NCBI GenBank assembly: GCA_951799425.1
Contig: OX637402.1
Coordinates: forward strand, 28,860,492-28,924,491
Direction: 5' to 3'
Origin: Ilex aquifolium
Lineage: Eukaryota; Streptophyta; Magnoliopsida; Aquifoliales; Aquifoliaceae
Length of the DNA: 64,000 bases
Positions 22,505-36,400 of this stretch are shown here, piece by piece (the stretch's first letter is position 1; each line of letters begins with the position of its first letter). Both the position numbers and the translations under genes were made by a program. A model generated the notes under the pieces. That model was not told the DNA's origin. It did no database searches and was given only the letters and a program-made list of their open reading frames with translations.

Positions 22505-22993
22505 ATGGCAAGAGAGAAGATCAAGATCAAGAAGATCGACAACCTCACGGCGAGGCAGGTTACCTTCTCTAAGAGAAGAAGAGGACTTCTCAAGAAAGCT
22601 GCGGAGCTTGCGGTTCTCTGCGATGCAGAAGTTGCTCTCATCGTCTTCTCGGCTACCGGAAAGCTTTTCGAATATGCAAGCTCAAGGTATAATGTTCTGA
22701 TCTTGTCACGAATTAGCGTCGATCTCCTTTAATATCCTCACTCTATGCTTATTGAGAGAGAGAGACTACTACTTCATGGATTAGAGGAAGGTTGAAGACT
22801 GATCTCTGAAAACAAGTAGGAAATAAGCGTACAGAAGAGATTGAGTGAGATGTTATAGTGTCTATGTGGGGGGAGAGAGGGAGACAGAGGACTACGACTT
22901 CATGTTTTAGTCGAAAGTTGCTGACTGATCTCTGAAAACAAGTAGAAAAGGAGGCTACATAAGAGATTGAGTGAGATGTTAGTGTCTATACAT

Positions 22994-23031
<38 letters not shown>

Positions 23032-26000
23032 ACTTCTTCATTGGGTCTCTGAAAACAAATACAAAATAAGGCTACAGAAGAGATTGGGTGAGATCTTAGC
23101 CAAAATTTCATGGTTTCTTTGTTCAAGAAACCTCGTGTCTCACAAAACCCTACTGGTTTCTGTGTACGTACATGCTTATTAAGGACTTGAATAATCACAA
23201 AACCCTATTCAAACTTTTAGATATTTTATGTCGATCTTTCCTTCATCTCAGAAAATGCCCTTAAATTTTGTGTGGTTTGATGGAGCAGCATCTATTTTTT
23301 GCTTAAAGACTTGTTCTTTGCACTGAAACAACTCTTGGATGACTTTAAAAGTGTTCTCTTTTAGAGGCTTATATTTACAGAAATTAATGTAATCATCGTG
23401 TGATGTATCCATATCTTAGAATAGCTGATATTATGATAAGATAGATACTGTTTGGGGTGGTTTTTTTTTTTTTTGGTGGGAGAGAAGGGGGGGGGGGGGG
23501 TTACCAGAAAACAAAAAAAATTGATCTAATCTACAGAACTAATTATGTATGACATGGTTCAATAACATTACTCTTTCATTAATACTACGAAAAATATCAA
23601 AGGTTAAAGGAAGAAGGACAAAATTTAATTAGCTCATTTGTGAGGATCGGTTTGAGTTCGATAATCAGCCTCTTCACATTAAAAGCATTTAACACCTGGG
23701 TTTATTTAGACCCTGCTATAGGTGGTTGCTTTATTAAACTTAAATTATATTTCAATAACATTAGTGTAAGAAAATGGGCTTGTCTGAGAGGGAAAAATTA
23801 TGGTTTTGAGGGGGACAAATCACAGGAGTACACAAATTCAGATATTATGCAAGATGATGAAGTTCTCTATTGGCCACAAAATTCTTATGAAATTCCTAGG
23901 CTATGCCAAAACAATATGTAAATGATTTTTGCAAGAATAAAAATCATGTTATGGGCGTTTATTGCTTTTCGACAGCAAGGAACTTGTTGTCTCTGTTGCT
24001 TTTGTACACAGCTTTGTATAACTCAGGACTCAGTTGCACAACATAGGTGCCCTGGCTACCAATTTTTCTGGTAACCGTGAATTGTTCCTATCTTATGCCT
24101 CGGACTCGTGACTCTAACATAAACTCGGGATACACCTTGCTTACTAACTCTTAATTGCCCCATAAACATTCTTTACGATTGAGCCATACACGATCGGGTT
24201 AATGAGGCGAGCCAAGTTGAGGTTGGCCTTCCTTCACTCACTAGTAAGAGCTATGTATGTTTCTGAACTCATGCTTTCTACTAGCTTGTTTAAGCTGATA
24301 GGTGACCTGAAATGAGCTGTCAATGCACCCATTCCACTTTGAGCTTTTGTTGCGTGGTTCATTCATGCATTATATTCTAACCAATTCAGATTTATTTGTC
24401 CTTGTCAAAAGCTGCTGATAAAATTCGATAGTTTTTTGATGTAAAGAATAGGACTTGTAACAAATTGTTCTTTGTGTGACAAGGAAGGTAGGACACACGT
24501 GCTACCAGTATTTTTTCAGTCTGCTCCCTTAGGCTTCTTGTTATTGCTAAGATGAAAATTTCATTTTAAAGAACATTACTTCCTTTTTGTATGGCTATTT
24601 CAAATGGTGTCTATATGTTTGCATTTGTTTGGGGGATATGCCTGTTACTAGTACCCTCACTATGTCATAAGATAAATTGAAGTTAGTTTTGTTGAGGTTG
24701 ATGGTTCACTTTTCCAACCATGGCAAGGTGGAATTGAAGACCTGTTGGAAAAACTCTTTAACTTTGATTAAGCTCCGTAGGTTTTACAAAGCTTTTCTTG
24801 TATATATAAACCGATGAAATAGCTTAATATTCCTAGGAACCAAAAAAATTGACAATCATAAATGATAAGTTCATATGAATTCTTTATATGTTCTGATAAT
24901 TGGTTCAGCTAGGCCTTGTGTTCACAAGTTGATGCAGCATGGATGCTTTAAATGATCATTGCTATCTATGTGACCAGGTGCATCTGTAAGATTGTCCCAT
25001 TATGGCATGTAAGTCAAGTGTTTGAGTTAAAAATAAGACTCTACATACGAGATAAGACTGTGTACATCTAACTTGATACTCCATGCATGGATCATGTAGT
25101 GACTGGGACTTTTGTTTACGGGGATTGCGTCTTTATGACCTGGTGTTGTTGGGGCTGAAACTGTTGAAACCCGACCCTCATTTTTCCTGCTAAAAGTCTC
25201 TAATTTATTTTGACTGAGATGACTATGGTGTACAAGTCAAGGGGGTATGCTCTTACAAAATAGAAAGCATTACACATTTGAAAGTTCTTTCCTCCGGAGG
25301 TTACATATTGAATGTTGCAAACAAACTAAACAAGATTCAGAATCACATTTATAATTGCAAAACTATACCATTATAAATAACTTGGTAACCCTTTAATTAT
25401 TTCTCTTCTTTTGGGTGGTATGAAGCATGAAGGACACTCTTGGCAAGTACAAGCTTCAAAATAACCTTGAGAAAGTTGAACGACGTCTTGAACTGCAGGT
25501 AAAATGTTTTATGAGTCTTATATCTCTCTTTATGGTTATTTTTACAATACAAATAGAGGGATTTGTCAATTTGGAATATCTTCATTTTCATTTGTTGTGG
25601 CATGACAAATGAGTTTTTCATACCTTTAAGCACCCGAAAACAACAATGTCCTACTGCGTACGCACAAGGATTTTTTTCTGAGTGCTAAGGATTATATTCA
25701 TATCATATATGCTTAAAAAATGGCTAGGTTTGAGCAATTGTTTCTTCTTTTTAACTATCCTATATTCTAAAACGATCATGCATATCTTAAACGTGTTGGG
25801 AGAAGGAAAATTATATTATTAATGATTTCCTGAACGTATTTCTTTCTTCTAGCTGGTGATTTTTTGAGCTTTACTAATGATCATGAAGTAAGAAATTGGA
25901 TTGAGATGCATTATGCTTGTTGTAGATACTCGACACCACTCAGAACAGTGATTATATCAGCATTAGCAAGGAGTTCGCAGATAAGAGTCACCAAATGAGG

Positions 26001-28275
26001 TATAATTTGAAAAGTTATGAGCCACTTATTTTGAGTTCTATTGCATCAAGTACGTAACCTAACCTGTCTTCTAAACAGGCAGCTGATGGGCGAGGATCTT
26101 CTTGGATTAAACTTGGAAGAATTGCAGCAATTGGAGAAAATGCTTGAATTGGGACAAGCTCGTGTGCTTGAGACAAAGGTTTTCATTTTTTTTTTTTTTT
26201 TTTTTGGGGTCTATTATTTAATTCCTTTCCTATAGTAATTCTCATATAAGATATAGTCAAAGGTTCTAACATAGTGATATTTTCATTTCTTTTAGGGTGA
26301 ACGAATCACGAATGAGATTGCTGCCCTTCAAAGGAAGGTTTGAAAACCATCTTTTGGTTGTGTTTTAGTAGTATTGATTTTGGGTGGTTAGGGTTTTTCC
26401 CTAAGAAAAAAATATTTTCGCATAAAATTTTGATCTTCTTTTTCTTGAAAGAATGTTCAAATGTGGAATATTTTACTCCTGTTTAGTTTGCGTCTCAAAA
26501 ATATAGTATCTGAAAATTATTTTTGATAAGAGTTTTAGAATAGGATTCCAAAAATAGTTCTACGGAATAGAAAACAGTAAAATTTATATAGACAGTAATC
26601 CAAAAAACAATAAAAATAGAAAGGTTGTGGTGTTGGTGATGATGGTGATGGAAGTGGTGTTTTCTAAATTTTTGAAAGGTTGTTTTTGAAAAAATTTATC
26701 CATTTTTTATTCTCAGTTTCTAAAAAACAAAACACAAAAACTAGTCGGCCAAATAATTTTTCTCACAGAAACTATTTTTCGAATACAGAAAAATAGTTTT
26801 TGAGATGCAAATTAAACTGGGTCTTATTATCTTTGAGCTTACTTTTACTTGAAAATTCAACAGTGAAATACCATAATCTTCCTTATTTACTAGGTGAGAA
26901 TACCATAATCTCAAACTTACTAGGTAAGCAAGTCTACTTCCTCTCCTCAGTTCACGGAACTTTCTGTTGTAAACATGGCAGGGTGATCAGCTAAGGGAAG
27001 AGAACAGGCGATTGAAACAGCAAGTAAGGCAATCACGGGTTGAGGAGGATAATGGTCTGCAGATGCTGATGATTTCTGAAGGAAATTGGCGTACTAATAA
27101 TATCATCACTGATCAATTGGATAATTTGATTCCCGAAGAAGGACAGTCGCCGGAGTCGATCACCAATGTAAGCAGCTGCAACAGTGGTCCACCTCTTGAG
27201 GATTATTGCTCCGACACCTCGTTGAAACTAGGGTAAGGTTTATATATTTCTATTACATGCACACAGGTTTTTAACAAAAGACTAGTGTGGTTTTCAAACT
27301 TAACTCCATTAATTTTGACCTCATTTTTCAATCTATTGTAGTTTCTATAAATAAAAAAAAAAGGGTTAAAAAGTGTGCTAGAAAACCTTGAATTACGTTT
27401 GAAAATCACAGGGAAATTGATTATTACAAATATATCAACCGTATATGAAGAGAGAGATTGTAGACCTTAGTAGACTCATCTATTCATCGGTATGCATTTT
27501 CTCTCGTGACCACCTTTCCTTCTAAATAGTTAAATTCAGGTTTTTTTTAGTCTAGACTTTTGGGATATTTTTAGGGTTCTACTCGGGCATGGTTTGAGCA
27601 CGAGTCAAGCTTGAATAATTTTTTAGGCTCGTTTAAAAAAATAGTCTCAAAGGTTTGGTTTGAACTTTTAAAACTTAGTTCATTTATATGAAAAATAGTC
27701 GAACTACAGGGGCTCGGCCCCCGCCCGGACTTGGATTTATTCATTTTTTTAAACAAGCTGAAGTTGAACAATTTTTAGACTCGTTTTGAAAAAATGAGTT
27801 CGATAGGTTCGGGTTTAAACTCGCAAAGTTCGGCTCAATTAATACTACACTTACAAAATAGTGCAACTAAAACCAGCGAATTAAGTCAGTATATCACCTA
27901 ATGATCTGACAAACACTATATTACTAATTTGTGTAACGAGTTCGATTCAATTTCCTAGGATCATGTTCAGGCTGTTTTCTTGAGTGGCTTTAATGAAGTT
28001 TTCTTAGCATTAATGGTAATGCACTGCTGCTTCCAAAAAAATATAAAGACGCAAACCTGTATATGTATGATGAACAAGTCCTCATCGTTGAACGATTCAA
28101 ACTTCATGTCAAAGTTAGAATTTGCTTTCGATTGATAGAACTTGTATGGTAACTGCTCAAATATTAGTGTTGCGACTGTTCTATTATATGCTAATCTTTA
28201 AAAATTATTCAATTTTAGGCAACATTTTCCTCTTTTTACTATGTTTTTTTCCCCCTCAGGCTACCCTTCAACTAA
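22505..28275 (+). CDS. SVP: SVP/AGL24-like MIKC MADS-box transcription factor, 7 coding exons, 245 aa
   Basis: Coding exons: 22505-22686, 25426-25498, 25926-25999, 26079-26178, 26296-26337, 26982-27232 and 28260-28275 (738 nt, phases consistent). Exon 1 encodes the MADS DNA-binding domain (residues 1-60: [20 protein letters not shown] to GKLFEYASS). Exons 2-6 encode the I region and the coiled-coil K domain ([39 protein letters not shown]). The C terminus has the SVP-type GQSPESITN and ends [12 protein letters not shown], like the LRLGLP end of Arabidopsis SVP. Members bind CArG boxes as dimers and control flowering time, dormancy or inflorescence fate. Whether it is closer to SVP, AGL24 or JOINTLESS is not decidable here. 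SVP exons 6 and 7 appear fused. Intron 1 is about 2.7 kb and contains repeats. Confidence 0.93.
22742..23098. repeat. Three imperfect tandem copies in MADS intron 1, with (GA)n
   Basis: Three successive units begin with GA-rich sequence and share GACTAC, CTTCATG, TCTCTGAAAACAA, GAAGAGATTG and GTGAGAT. They lie at about 22742-22868, 22869-22994 and 22995-23098. The third is shortened and carries a pure (GA)n run at 22995-23027. Confidence 0.75.
23487..23500 (+). repeat. Poly(T)/poly(G) tract in MADS intron 1
   Basis: A T-run at about 23461-23474 is followed by a G-run of about 14 at 23487-23500. This is low-complexity DNA prone to sequencing error. Confidence 0.8.
26479..26820. mobile_element. 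Small TIR element (MITE) in MADS intron 5
   Basis: The left end CTGTTTAGTTTGCGTCTCAA is matched by the reverse complement of the right end, CCAGTTTAATTTGCATCTCA. Sub-terminal matching continues (AAAAACTATTTTTCTG). The element is about 340 bp, lacks coding content and has no clear TSD, so its superfamily is left open. Confidence 0.55.
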
Positions 28276-30471
28276 AGCTAAACTGGAAGAAGATGGTAGA
28301 GACTGCGGGAGTTCTACTGGTATTGTAATGTTAATGGAATATGTAGTTGATGAAGACAAAAGAGCTAGCTTAATGGTGCTAATCGTTATGTTTAGCTTCA
28401 AGCCTAGATAATTATGTAATTTCTTAGGACAAGGACCTTCGTGACTCATGCATAGCATTCTTATTGTACATTAATGACTGTTTGGGTAACTTGTCATGAT
28501 GGGTTAATCACAAATTGCACTCTCAAAGATAATTTTTTTTAATTTGTACTCGATATAAATTTGTATCAATGTGTATCTGAAGCTAATAGCGGTCAGTTTG
28601 TCGTCTAAAACTAGTTGAGTATGTTACGCTAGGCTTTCTTAAGCTTGTCACTTTTTAATCGTTTGGACCTCCTCACATGTAAATTATTTCCCCTACACTT
28701 TTTGAGGTTTGTACATGTGTAACACATAATTTTTTGTCGTTGATATTTGTTGATATAGTTGTTAAAAAATATTATTTGATTTTAATAAAAAATTATAATT
28801 TTCATTCTACCGTTGTAACTTAAAGTTCAAAATTAAGTTTACTATTTGAATTATCAATATAATTTAGGTATTTATATAATTTTCTTTATATTCAACAGTT
28901 TTTTTATATTTTTAACTACTTTTTTTAAATATTATTTTTTATACTTTTTGTATTAATTTTTTTGGGAGGAGAGATAGAATGGTGGAAAGGAAATGAAATG
29001 AGAGAAAATATTATAAAGTATTTATACACGGTGCTATAATGATATTCTAAATATAAAGTATCATTGTAGTAAAATATTATTTTGGATACTCTAGAGATAT
29101 TCTATTATAGTGAAATTTTAGGATAAAATAGTTAAATTTTGAAGTTTTTGTTTATTTTAGCTCCCCCTTTTAGATGCTCTTATATCTTAGATCATCCAAG
29201 CATATATTGGGTTTATTGCCTTATACCTTAGTTTATATTTAGAAGTTAGTATGGGAAATTGAATGTTCTCGATATATGTTTGATGATTTTGGGGGGTTTT
29301 TATTTAATTTAATATCAATTATTAAGCATGCTAGCTCATAATTATTATGATTTTTTAGTTTATTTATTATTGGTCCGACCATTAACCTAACAATTGAACC
29401 GGTAATTAATTGACCCGACATATTTCTCAGAGAGATGTCCGACCCAATTTTTAAAACTATGCATGTAATAGCTAGGGCCACCTTATTTTTTTGTCTAACT
29501 CAATATGTGTTAACCTTTTTTAAGTTTTTATGCTGACATTCATATAAGGGTGTCAATTCATTTTGTTTCGTGTCTCGTGTCATGTTATTCACGTGTTGTT
29601 ATTTTTATGTCATGTTATTGTAACTCGTTTCGTATTCGTGTCGATACCTATAAAAAAATTTATTTTGTATGCTATAAATATCAAATATTAATTCAATTCA
29701 TATTGAATATAATCATTGCACCATGTTAGCATTAAGAAAAATAACAATATTATGCTGACCTAAAGTTCTTACATATTTTTTTATCCCAAGTGGTGTGACA
29801 TAACTTTCATCATCAAGTTTTTTTGACAAGATTGATCATATGTCAATTTTTTAAACAGTATCACGTGTCTAACACGTTATTATTTTATCAAAAAATTTGA
29901 CGATTTGTTTATGTATAGACTAAAATAACATGAATTGAATATTTTAGGGATTAAAATAATATGAATTAAATATTTTAATAATTAAATTAATAAAATTAAT
30001 ATAATAAGGTCTAAAATGACAATAAATACATACTTTATTAACCAAAAACTTTTTGTGCGGGAAATAGTCTGACGTTTGCAGTACAAGGGGCTAAGGTGGC
30101 AAAAGGTCATACTTAGTTGTCACACGTGGAGTTTTATTTTCCACCAAAGTATTTTTCCGAAACACAATTTGCGTGCTTTATTCTTATTGGTTTTCTTCGT
30201 CCCAGAAGCTACAACAAAGCGACGATCTTCTCTCTCTCAGTCGTCCCTTGAAATTCCTTCTCTTTCGATCCCTTTTAGTAGTCACTGTCCGAGCTCTCTC
30301 TCCCTCTCTCTAAAACCCTGATTCACCTCCTCCAATTTCTGTACGACCAGATGGTCACTCATTCGAAACCCTAATTGGATCGCTCAAAGATCTCAATCAT
30401 TGAATCTTTCGGTCTTTGATCTGTTTAATTGTTCTGGAGTATTTTTTTTATTATATATTCACGCATATACT
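28276..30471. other. Intergenic; MADS 3' UTR, dispersed repeat, SUMO-protease promoter
   Basis: 28276 to about 28480 is likely the MADS 3' UTR. About 29545-29680 contains a segment rich in CGTGTC/TCGTGT, part of a dispersed plant repeat also seen near 20200. About 30180-30471 is a CT-rich stretch with ...AAACCCTAATTGG, likely the 5' leader of the SUMO-protease gene. No additional gene. Confidence 0.5.
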
Positions 30472-33400
30472 ATGAAGAGCTCTTGTAAAGGTTTCGATGT
30501 TTTTGAGTTCAAAGGGAATGACGAGGTCTCGGAAAAGAACGCTAATAGGTATTCGAGCGAATTCCTAAACCCTGATTCAATCGATAAGTGCAAATTCCTC
30601 GAAACCGGTAAGTTTTCTGCTATGTGTGCGTGTGTATGGGTGTGTAATGCATATGTTGAATTTCGTTAGGGTTTGTTTGGTCATTGCTCTGTGGAACCGA
30701 AGTTTTCATGTTGAAGTGATGTTCCTTGTGTGTATTACGATATTGCTAGGATTTATAGCAGCTAAAATGGGAATGTTGAATTCATATGCGTTTGATTTCT
30801 CACATCTTCATTAGATAATAGAAGCTGGGTTCGTTTCTCATTATGTTTATGGTAGTGGTGTATGGACTGATTGTTCATCCACAAGACTAGTTCCTATTGG
30901 GTGTTTTGATTAACTTTAGTTAAGTAGAAATAGAAGTCCTGATTATGCACACATGATTCACGGATAGATCCTAAAAAGTTTTGTTTCCTGGAGGTTGATA
31001 TGTAGGGGAGATTCTGTTTAGTCTCCAGAAGTTTTTTTCCCTTCTTGCAGGAGGAAATAAGAGGACATTATATAGCCTTTTGCCCATTCTTCCTGGTGTC
31101 ACCTGTGGTACACGTGCTTTGCAGTTTTTGTTGTACTCGAGAAAAGTTAGGACTGGTTTTGTTGGATATCAGAGGAGGTTCTTTATAATCTTCAAATTCT
31201 TGTTACCTTTCCTACACAGGTAGAAAAGAGTAGATTTTGTTGCTCTGTTTCCAGTATCTTTTGTAGTTTTTCAATTCTATTGGACGACATGGAGAGAAAT
31301 CGACCACATGAATCCATCCTACTTATTTATGAATAAATTTGTGTGTTTATGCCACAGCGTTGTGTTATTCATTAGAGCCGTTCTGCTCCTTTGTACGGTA
31401 GAACTTTGCATATTTTGGTTGTCCTGCCTCAAGGAAAATTTTGGGCCTATGGGTTGTATTATGTTTGGATGGATAACTCGTATAGGGAATGACGGTGTTG
31501 GAGATGGCTTTAATGTTAAGTTGTTAACACTAAGAAACACAAATATGGTTAGTTGCTTGAGAGCTTATTTTATGTTTATATGAGCAAGGGACAACTAATG
31601 AATATACAGCCCAACTGTGTGTCTCTCCAAGATAGTTTATTACTCGGTCTTTTGTTATTGGTCAATTAGTTGTATCATATTAGCCAGTAAGTTGTGAATG
31701 GATTCTATTTTAGCCTTGCTGGCCCAATTGGTCATCACACCTTCATTGGCCAATTGTTTCTATATGGCAGGAAATGTGCTAATGAGTGCTAACATAGAAA
31801 TCTGAGATGGTTATACACATCTATAACTGGTGGAAATTATCGATGTCACATGGTGGAAATCATCCTTTTTCTAAAAAGTTTGTAGCATATTTTCTCTTTT
31901 GGCTACTATTTACCCTGTTTAAGATCTCCAGTATTCTTACTTTACACTCATTTAAGCAAACAGACAGTTGAGGTTTTTGTGCTGTTTATTAATTTGACTC
32001 CCTGGTCAACTGGTTCATTGTGGGACTTCTTTTTCCTTACAAATAGGACTAGCATTCAAAGCAGGGATCAAAGTACGGTCCGATATCTGACTCGATCCCT
32101 ACCGAACCGAGAACGATACACTATATGCCAAATCGGTGATTATCACTCGAATGGGCCTTAAATCGGAGACAAATCGGTTGAATTGGTGCAACTCGGGTTT
32201 GAACTCGGATAATCTCATAACCGATTCAGATTGAATCGTAGAAATCAGTTAAAACCCAAGAAGAAGAATAAGAAATTGAAGGAAAACTTGCGAATTGAAG
32301 TCATTGTGAATGGTTTTCTCACTCTCCCTCTTCTTCTCTGGTGCGAATAGTATTCCGATTTGTTGAGGAGTGGGCTTTGCACTAAAAACTACTTCGTTGT
32401 GCCACTTACTATCTTCGATCGCAATTTTTTAGAATTCTTTGGGCCTTCTAACTAGCATTTATGCTTATCGACCGGCCGATACAGCGACGCTGCGACCGAT
32501 GTTTCTTAGTACCCTGCGAGTCGATAGCCAATACCACGATCTCGAACCATGATTCAAAGGTCATTAGGTAAGAGAAAAGTTTATTTCATTCCAAGCTAAC
32601 ATTCTATGTTTTCCTTCCAAAGTCTTATGGCTTTTGATAGTCTTATGAAATTCTTGATGAATAGAGTTTGGTGCAATATTTTGCAGGCTGTCCGTTTCAG
32701 TCCTTGAGCTATTTTTTGTCTTTTCGAATATGCCTGCATTTAGAATCCTTGATATCCTACTCAACCAAGGGCAATTTAGACAGCATATCTATGATGTGTT
32801 GCTGATATGGAAATGTGTATACTTCGTGTGTTTGTGTTGTGTGTATATATATATATTGTGGTTATTAAATTTTGAGATGCCTTATAGTGATATATGAACT
32901 GGTTGCAAAGAAATGCTTAAACTTTAGTGCCTTTTTTCATTTCTCGTTTTGAGTTAACAATGATTAACCTTATATTAAATCACTTTCCTAATCTTTAGTT
33001 TCATAAATGTCATTCTACCTCTTTTTGATTGTTATGGGTATTGTTTTCAGTTGCCCAGGGAACCAACGTTCCGTCGAATGAAATTGGCAATGTACAATGT
33101 GCAGATGTTGATGGAGTCAACAGTGATCACAATTGTGACGGTGCTCTTTCATATACTCTACTGGATGCCGGAGAAGCTCCTAAAAGAATGTTTGGGTTTG
33201 ATGTTGGATCACATATTGATGTTGGTAGTCCTAAGCAACTTATTGAAGAAAATTGCACAAGTCCCAAAATATCCCCTGAATCCAGAACAGATAAATTCGA
33301 ACCTGAAAATTTATGTTTTCGGCTTGGAGGCAGTTCAATCCTTGGAGCATCTTCACCTGGCAACAGCCAATTAAATTGCGACCTTCTTGAGTCTCCATCC

Positions 33401-36400
33401 AGTGTACATGAATCCCTATGTTTTTTCTGAAATGTATTCAAATTCCAGAAAATGATGTTGTAGGTATGCTCATATAGGCTTATACCTGTGCAGCATGACT
33501 CATTTCGTGTGGTCTCAGATGCTGATGGAAGCCTGAATGAGAGATCTCCATCAACCTCATCTGATAATGCAGAAGATGATGGTAAACTCTGAGTGTTTGC
33601 AATTCCTTTTCATCTTGTTTTTCGTTTTTGTTGAATTTTAATGCAACATGCATTGATCTCCTTACTTTAACTTGCCACATTATTTCAGATTCTTTGGATG
33701 GAGCATCATCAGATCATGGCTTTGACCATTGGGAAATGGTAATTGCTTCGAGCATGTCCTCTTTAGTGATTTATTGTATTTTTACCATCAACCATAAAGA
33801 AATAAAATTCAATACAGGATTTAACTTGAAAAATGAGAGATGCCGCATATGCACTAATTTTATTTTTGACCACTTATTCTTGGTTCTATTTTTTCATTTA
33901 TCCTCCCCTTAAACTGTTTTAGGCTTATCATTTCCGTCTCTGTCGAATTTGGTAAGAGGGTGAAACCTGCATCTTTATGAGGGGTGTTTTTTTTGGTGGG
34001 TGGCTGTGATGCTATTGTTGCTACTGTCCTAAGAAGCACGGACACGGACACGGACACGGACACGGACACGGACACGGACACGGACACGGGACACGGCACG
34101 GACACGTCGACACGAAATTTTTCAAAAAAGTAGGACACGGACACGTTAGCGATACGTTAAATAATATGTATTTTATATATATATTTATATAAAATCATGT
34201 GATCAAATAAAAATATTATCATAATAATCCTTTAATTCATCATTTCCCAAATTTTAAAAATTTACATCATGATATCATTGCACAGAAAGTATAATATAAG
34301 ATATACTGATACACATTCAACATTAACATCCATGATTCAATAATCAATGGCTTCTGCAACTTTTACTTTAAAAAATATTTCATTTCGTAATACTAATTTT
34401 CATCAAATTCCAAGAGCTCTAATTTTGTAATCCCATTTTTTCTCACATTACTTCCATATTAAAAGATTATTTCATTTGTATATAAGTTTGTATTCGTATA
34501 TAAAATTATATTAAATTCATGTCCTATATTCAATGTAATGATTATAACTTCTTTTATATTATGATTGTGACTCATATCCCTTTAAAATTATAAAAAAAAA
34601 CTCTTAATTATAAAATTATCTGAAAAGTTCTCAAAAAATTGAAAATAAATCTCAAAACGTGTCCCCTAGCGTGTCCCAACTTGTCCTAAAAAAAATTTAA
34701 TAATAAAAAAATCGGACACTCATTTTAACGTGTCCGACACGTGTCCGAAGCGTGTCCGTGTCCCAGATGTGTCCGACACCGACACTCTGCCCAAAATGAA
34801 GTGTCCGTGCTTCCTAGCTACTGTCTTCTCCTGCTACGAGTAATGAGAGGAAAAGTTGCTGCTTTTTATCATTGATTTCTTGGTTTGAAAGCCACTTCTA
34901 AGGGCTTGACTTCCGTATTTGCATTTTTTCTGCCCTTTTTGCCACCTTTTGTTGTTTTGTTGTTTTTTTGTCCCTCAGCATCTGCTTCATCAGTGGTGAT
35001 CACTTTTTAGCAGTTTGGCATAGTCATCGATAGAATGTATCTTTTTCACAGAAAGTTGAACATTCCTTTGCCGTTATTCGAGGTGCTATATACTTTATTT
35101 GTAGAAAATGTTTTGCGAGATGGAATAAGAAAAATCATTGGGCACAAATATCTGTGAGCATTTGTGGATCAGAGTTTCTAACTGTTGCCATCAAAACCTT
35201 TTTGTTTTTATAAAATAGTTTCCTTCGTTCATTGGATTGAAGCTAATCATGTACTTCTGTTTCAAATTGACAAGCCATGTTATTTGCTAAAGCCTGCATA
35301 TTATGGAGAGTTTTACTGGATATGCTTCAAAATTAATAAAATGTTAGAAACTTGTAGTGACGAAAAATAATTTCTTGTAAAATTCCTGAAGTTTAACAGT
35401 AAATTATTGTTCTAGGCTGTCTAACTAATATTGACCCGTTGGATCAATTGGTCAACCAATTACTACATATTAAACCACTACAAAATTTGATAAAGTGTTT
35501 TAACGACCTAAATTTGAGGCTTCAATTTTATTGTTCAATGATCAACTGAGCATGAACTTTCAAATTCATCATTCAATATATAATTGAATCTAAAGTGTAA
35601 ACTAGTAAATAGGTCAATTTTCACACCACATCATGGAATTGTGCTTGGGATAAGGGCAGTGGGCAGGTTTGGCCATGGCTTCCAGTCCCCAACCTATCTG
35701 CAGACTGTGGTTTCCTCTGCAAAGTGGCCCCAAGCCAGACAGTGGTGGCATGAGACCTTGAAAGGCCTGCCACCTGCTTAAGTTTCACATCACACGGCAC
35801 AGCTTAGAGAATGAAGTTCCCGAGGCTTTCCATGTAGAATAAAGTGAATTATCACAAGTTCACAGTTACTCCGCTGCTTTTGGGTATTTTGTTGATGTGG
35901 ATAGGCTTTGTGTCTTGTTTTTTGAATTTTGAATGCGTTGAATGACACTGTTCTATTGACCTCAAAACTCTCTATACAATTTTCCAAATACATTTCCTTT
36001 GGCCAACTGATATGCATTTTCAAGTGGAAACATTGACGCACGCATTTATCAGTAGCCTTGACATTTCTACCTCTCTGTCTGTATCAAAGTTCTTCCTTGA
36101 ATTGTGACAATTTCCTTCTTGGTGATTTTCAGGGTGACCGAGATGCAGTTGCTTTCAATCCTGATTATGTCATGTATCATGATATGTATCATACAAACTG
36201 TGTGTTAACTTTTTCCAGTGGTTGCATCGAAATAGAGGGTTCAGTTGGCTATGGAAACCAAGAAACCTTTAGCTTTCAGTGTGCAATTGATGATATCAGC
36301 TATATAGAATCTGAGCTGTCTGGAAAGGTGAGTCCTATAATTCCTTCCCTTGGATGCTTGGGGGCTCAAAAGTGACTGTTTCTTTTATGATTCCTGTACA

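Noticed and set aside
27024-27062. A 39-bp GTAAGG...CTGCAG intron in the SVP-like gene
   Set aside because: It is shorter than plant introns normally allow, and reading through keeps the frame, so it was treated as exon.
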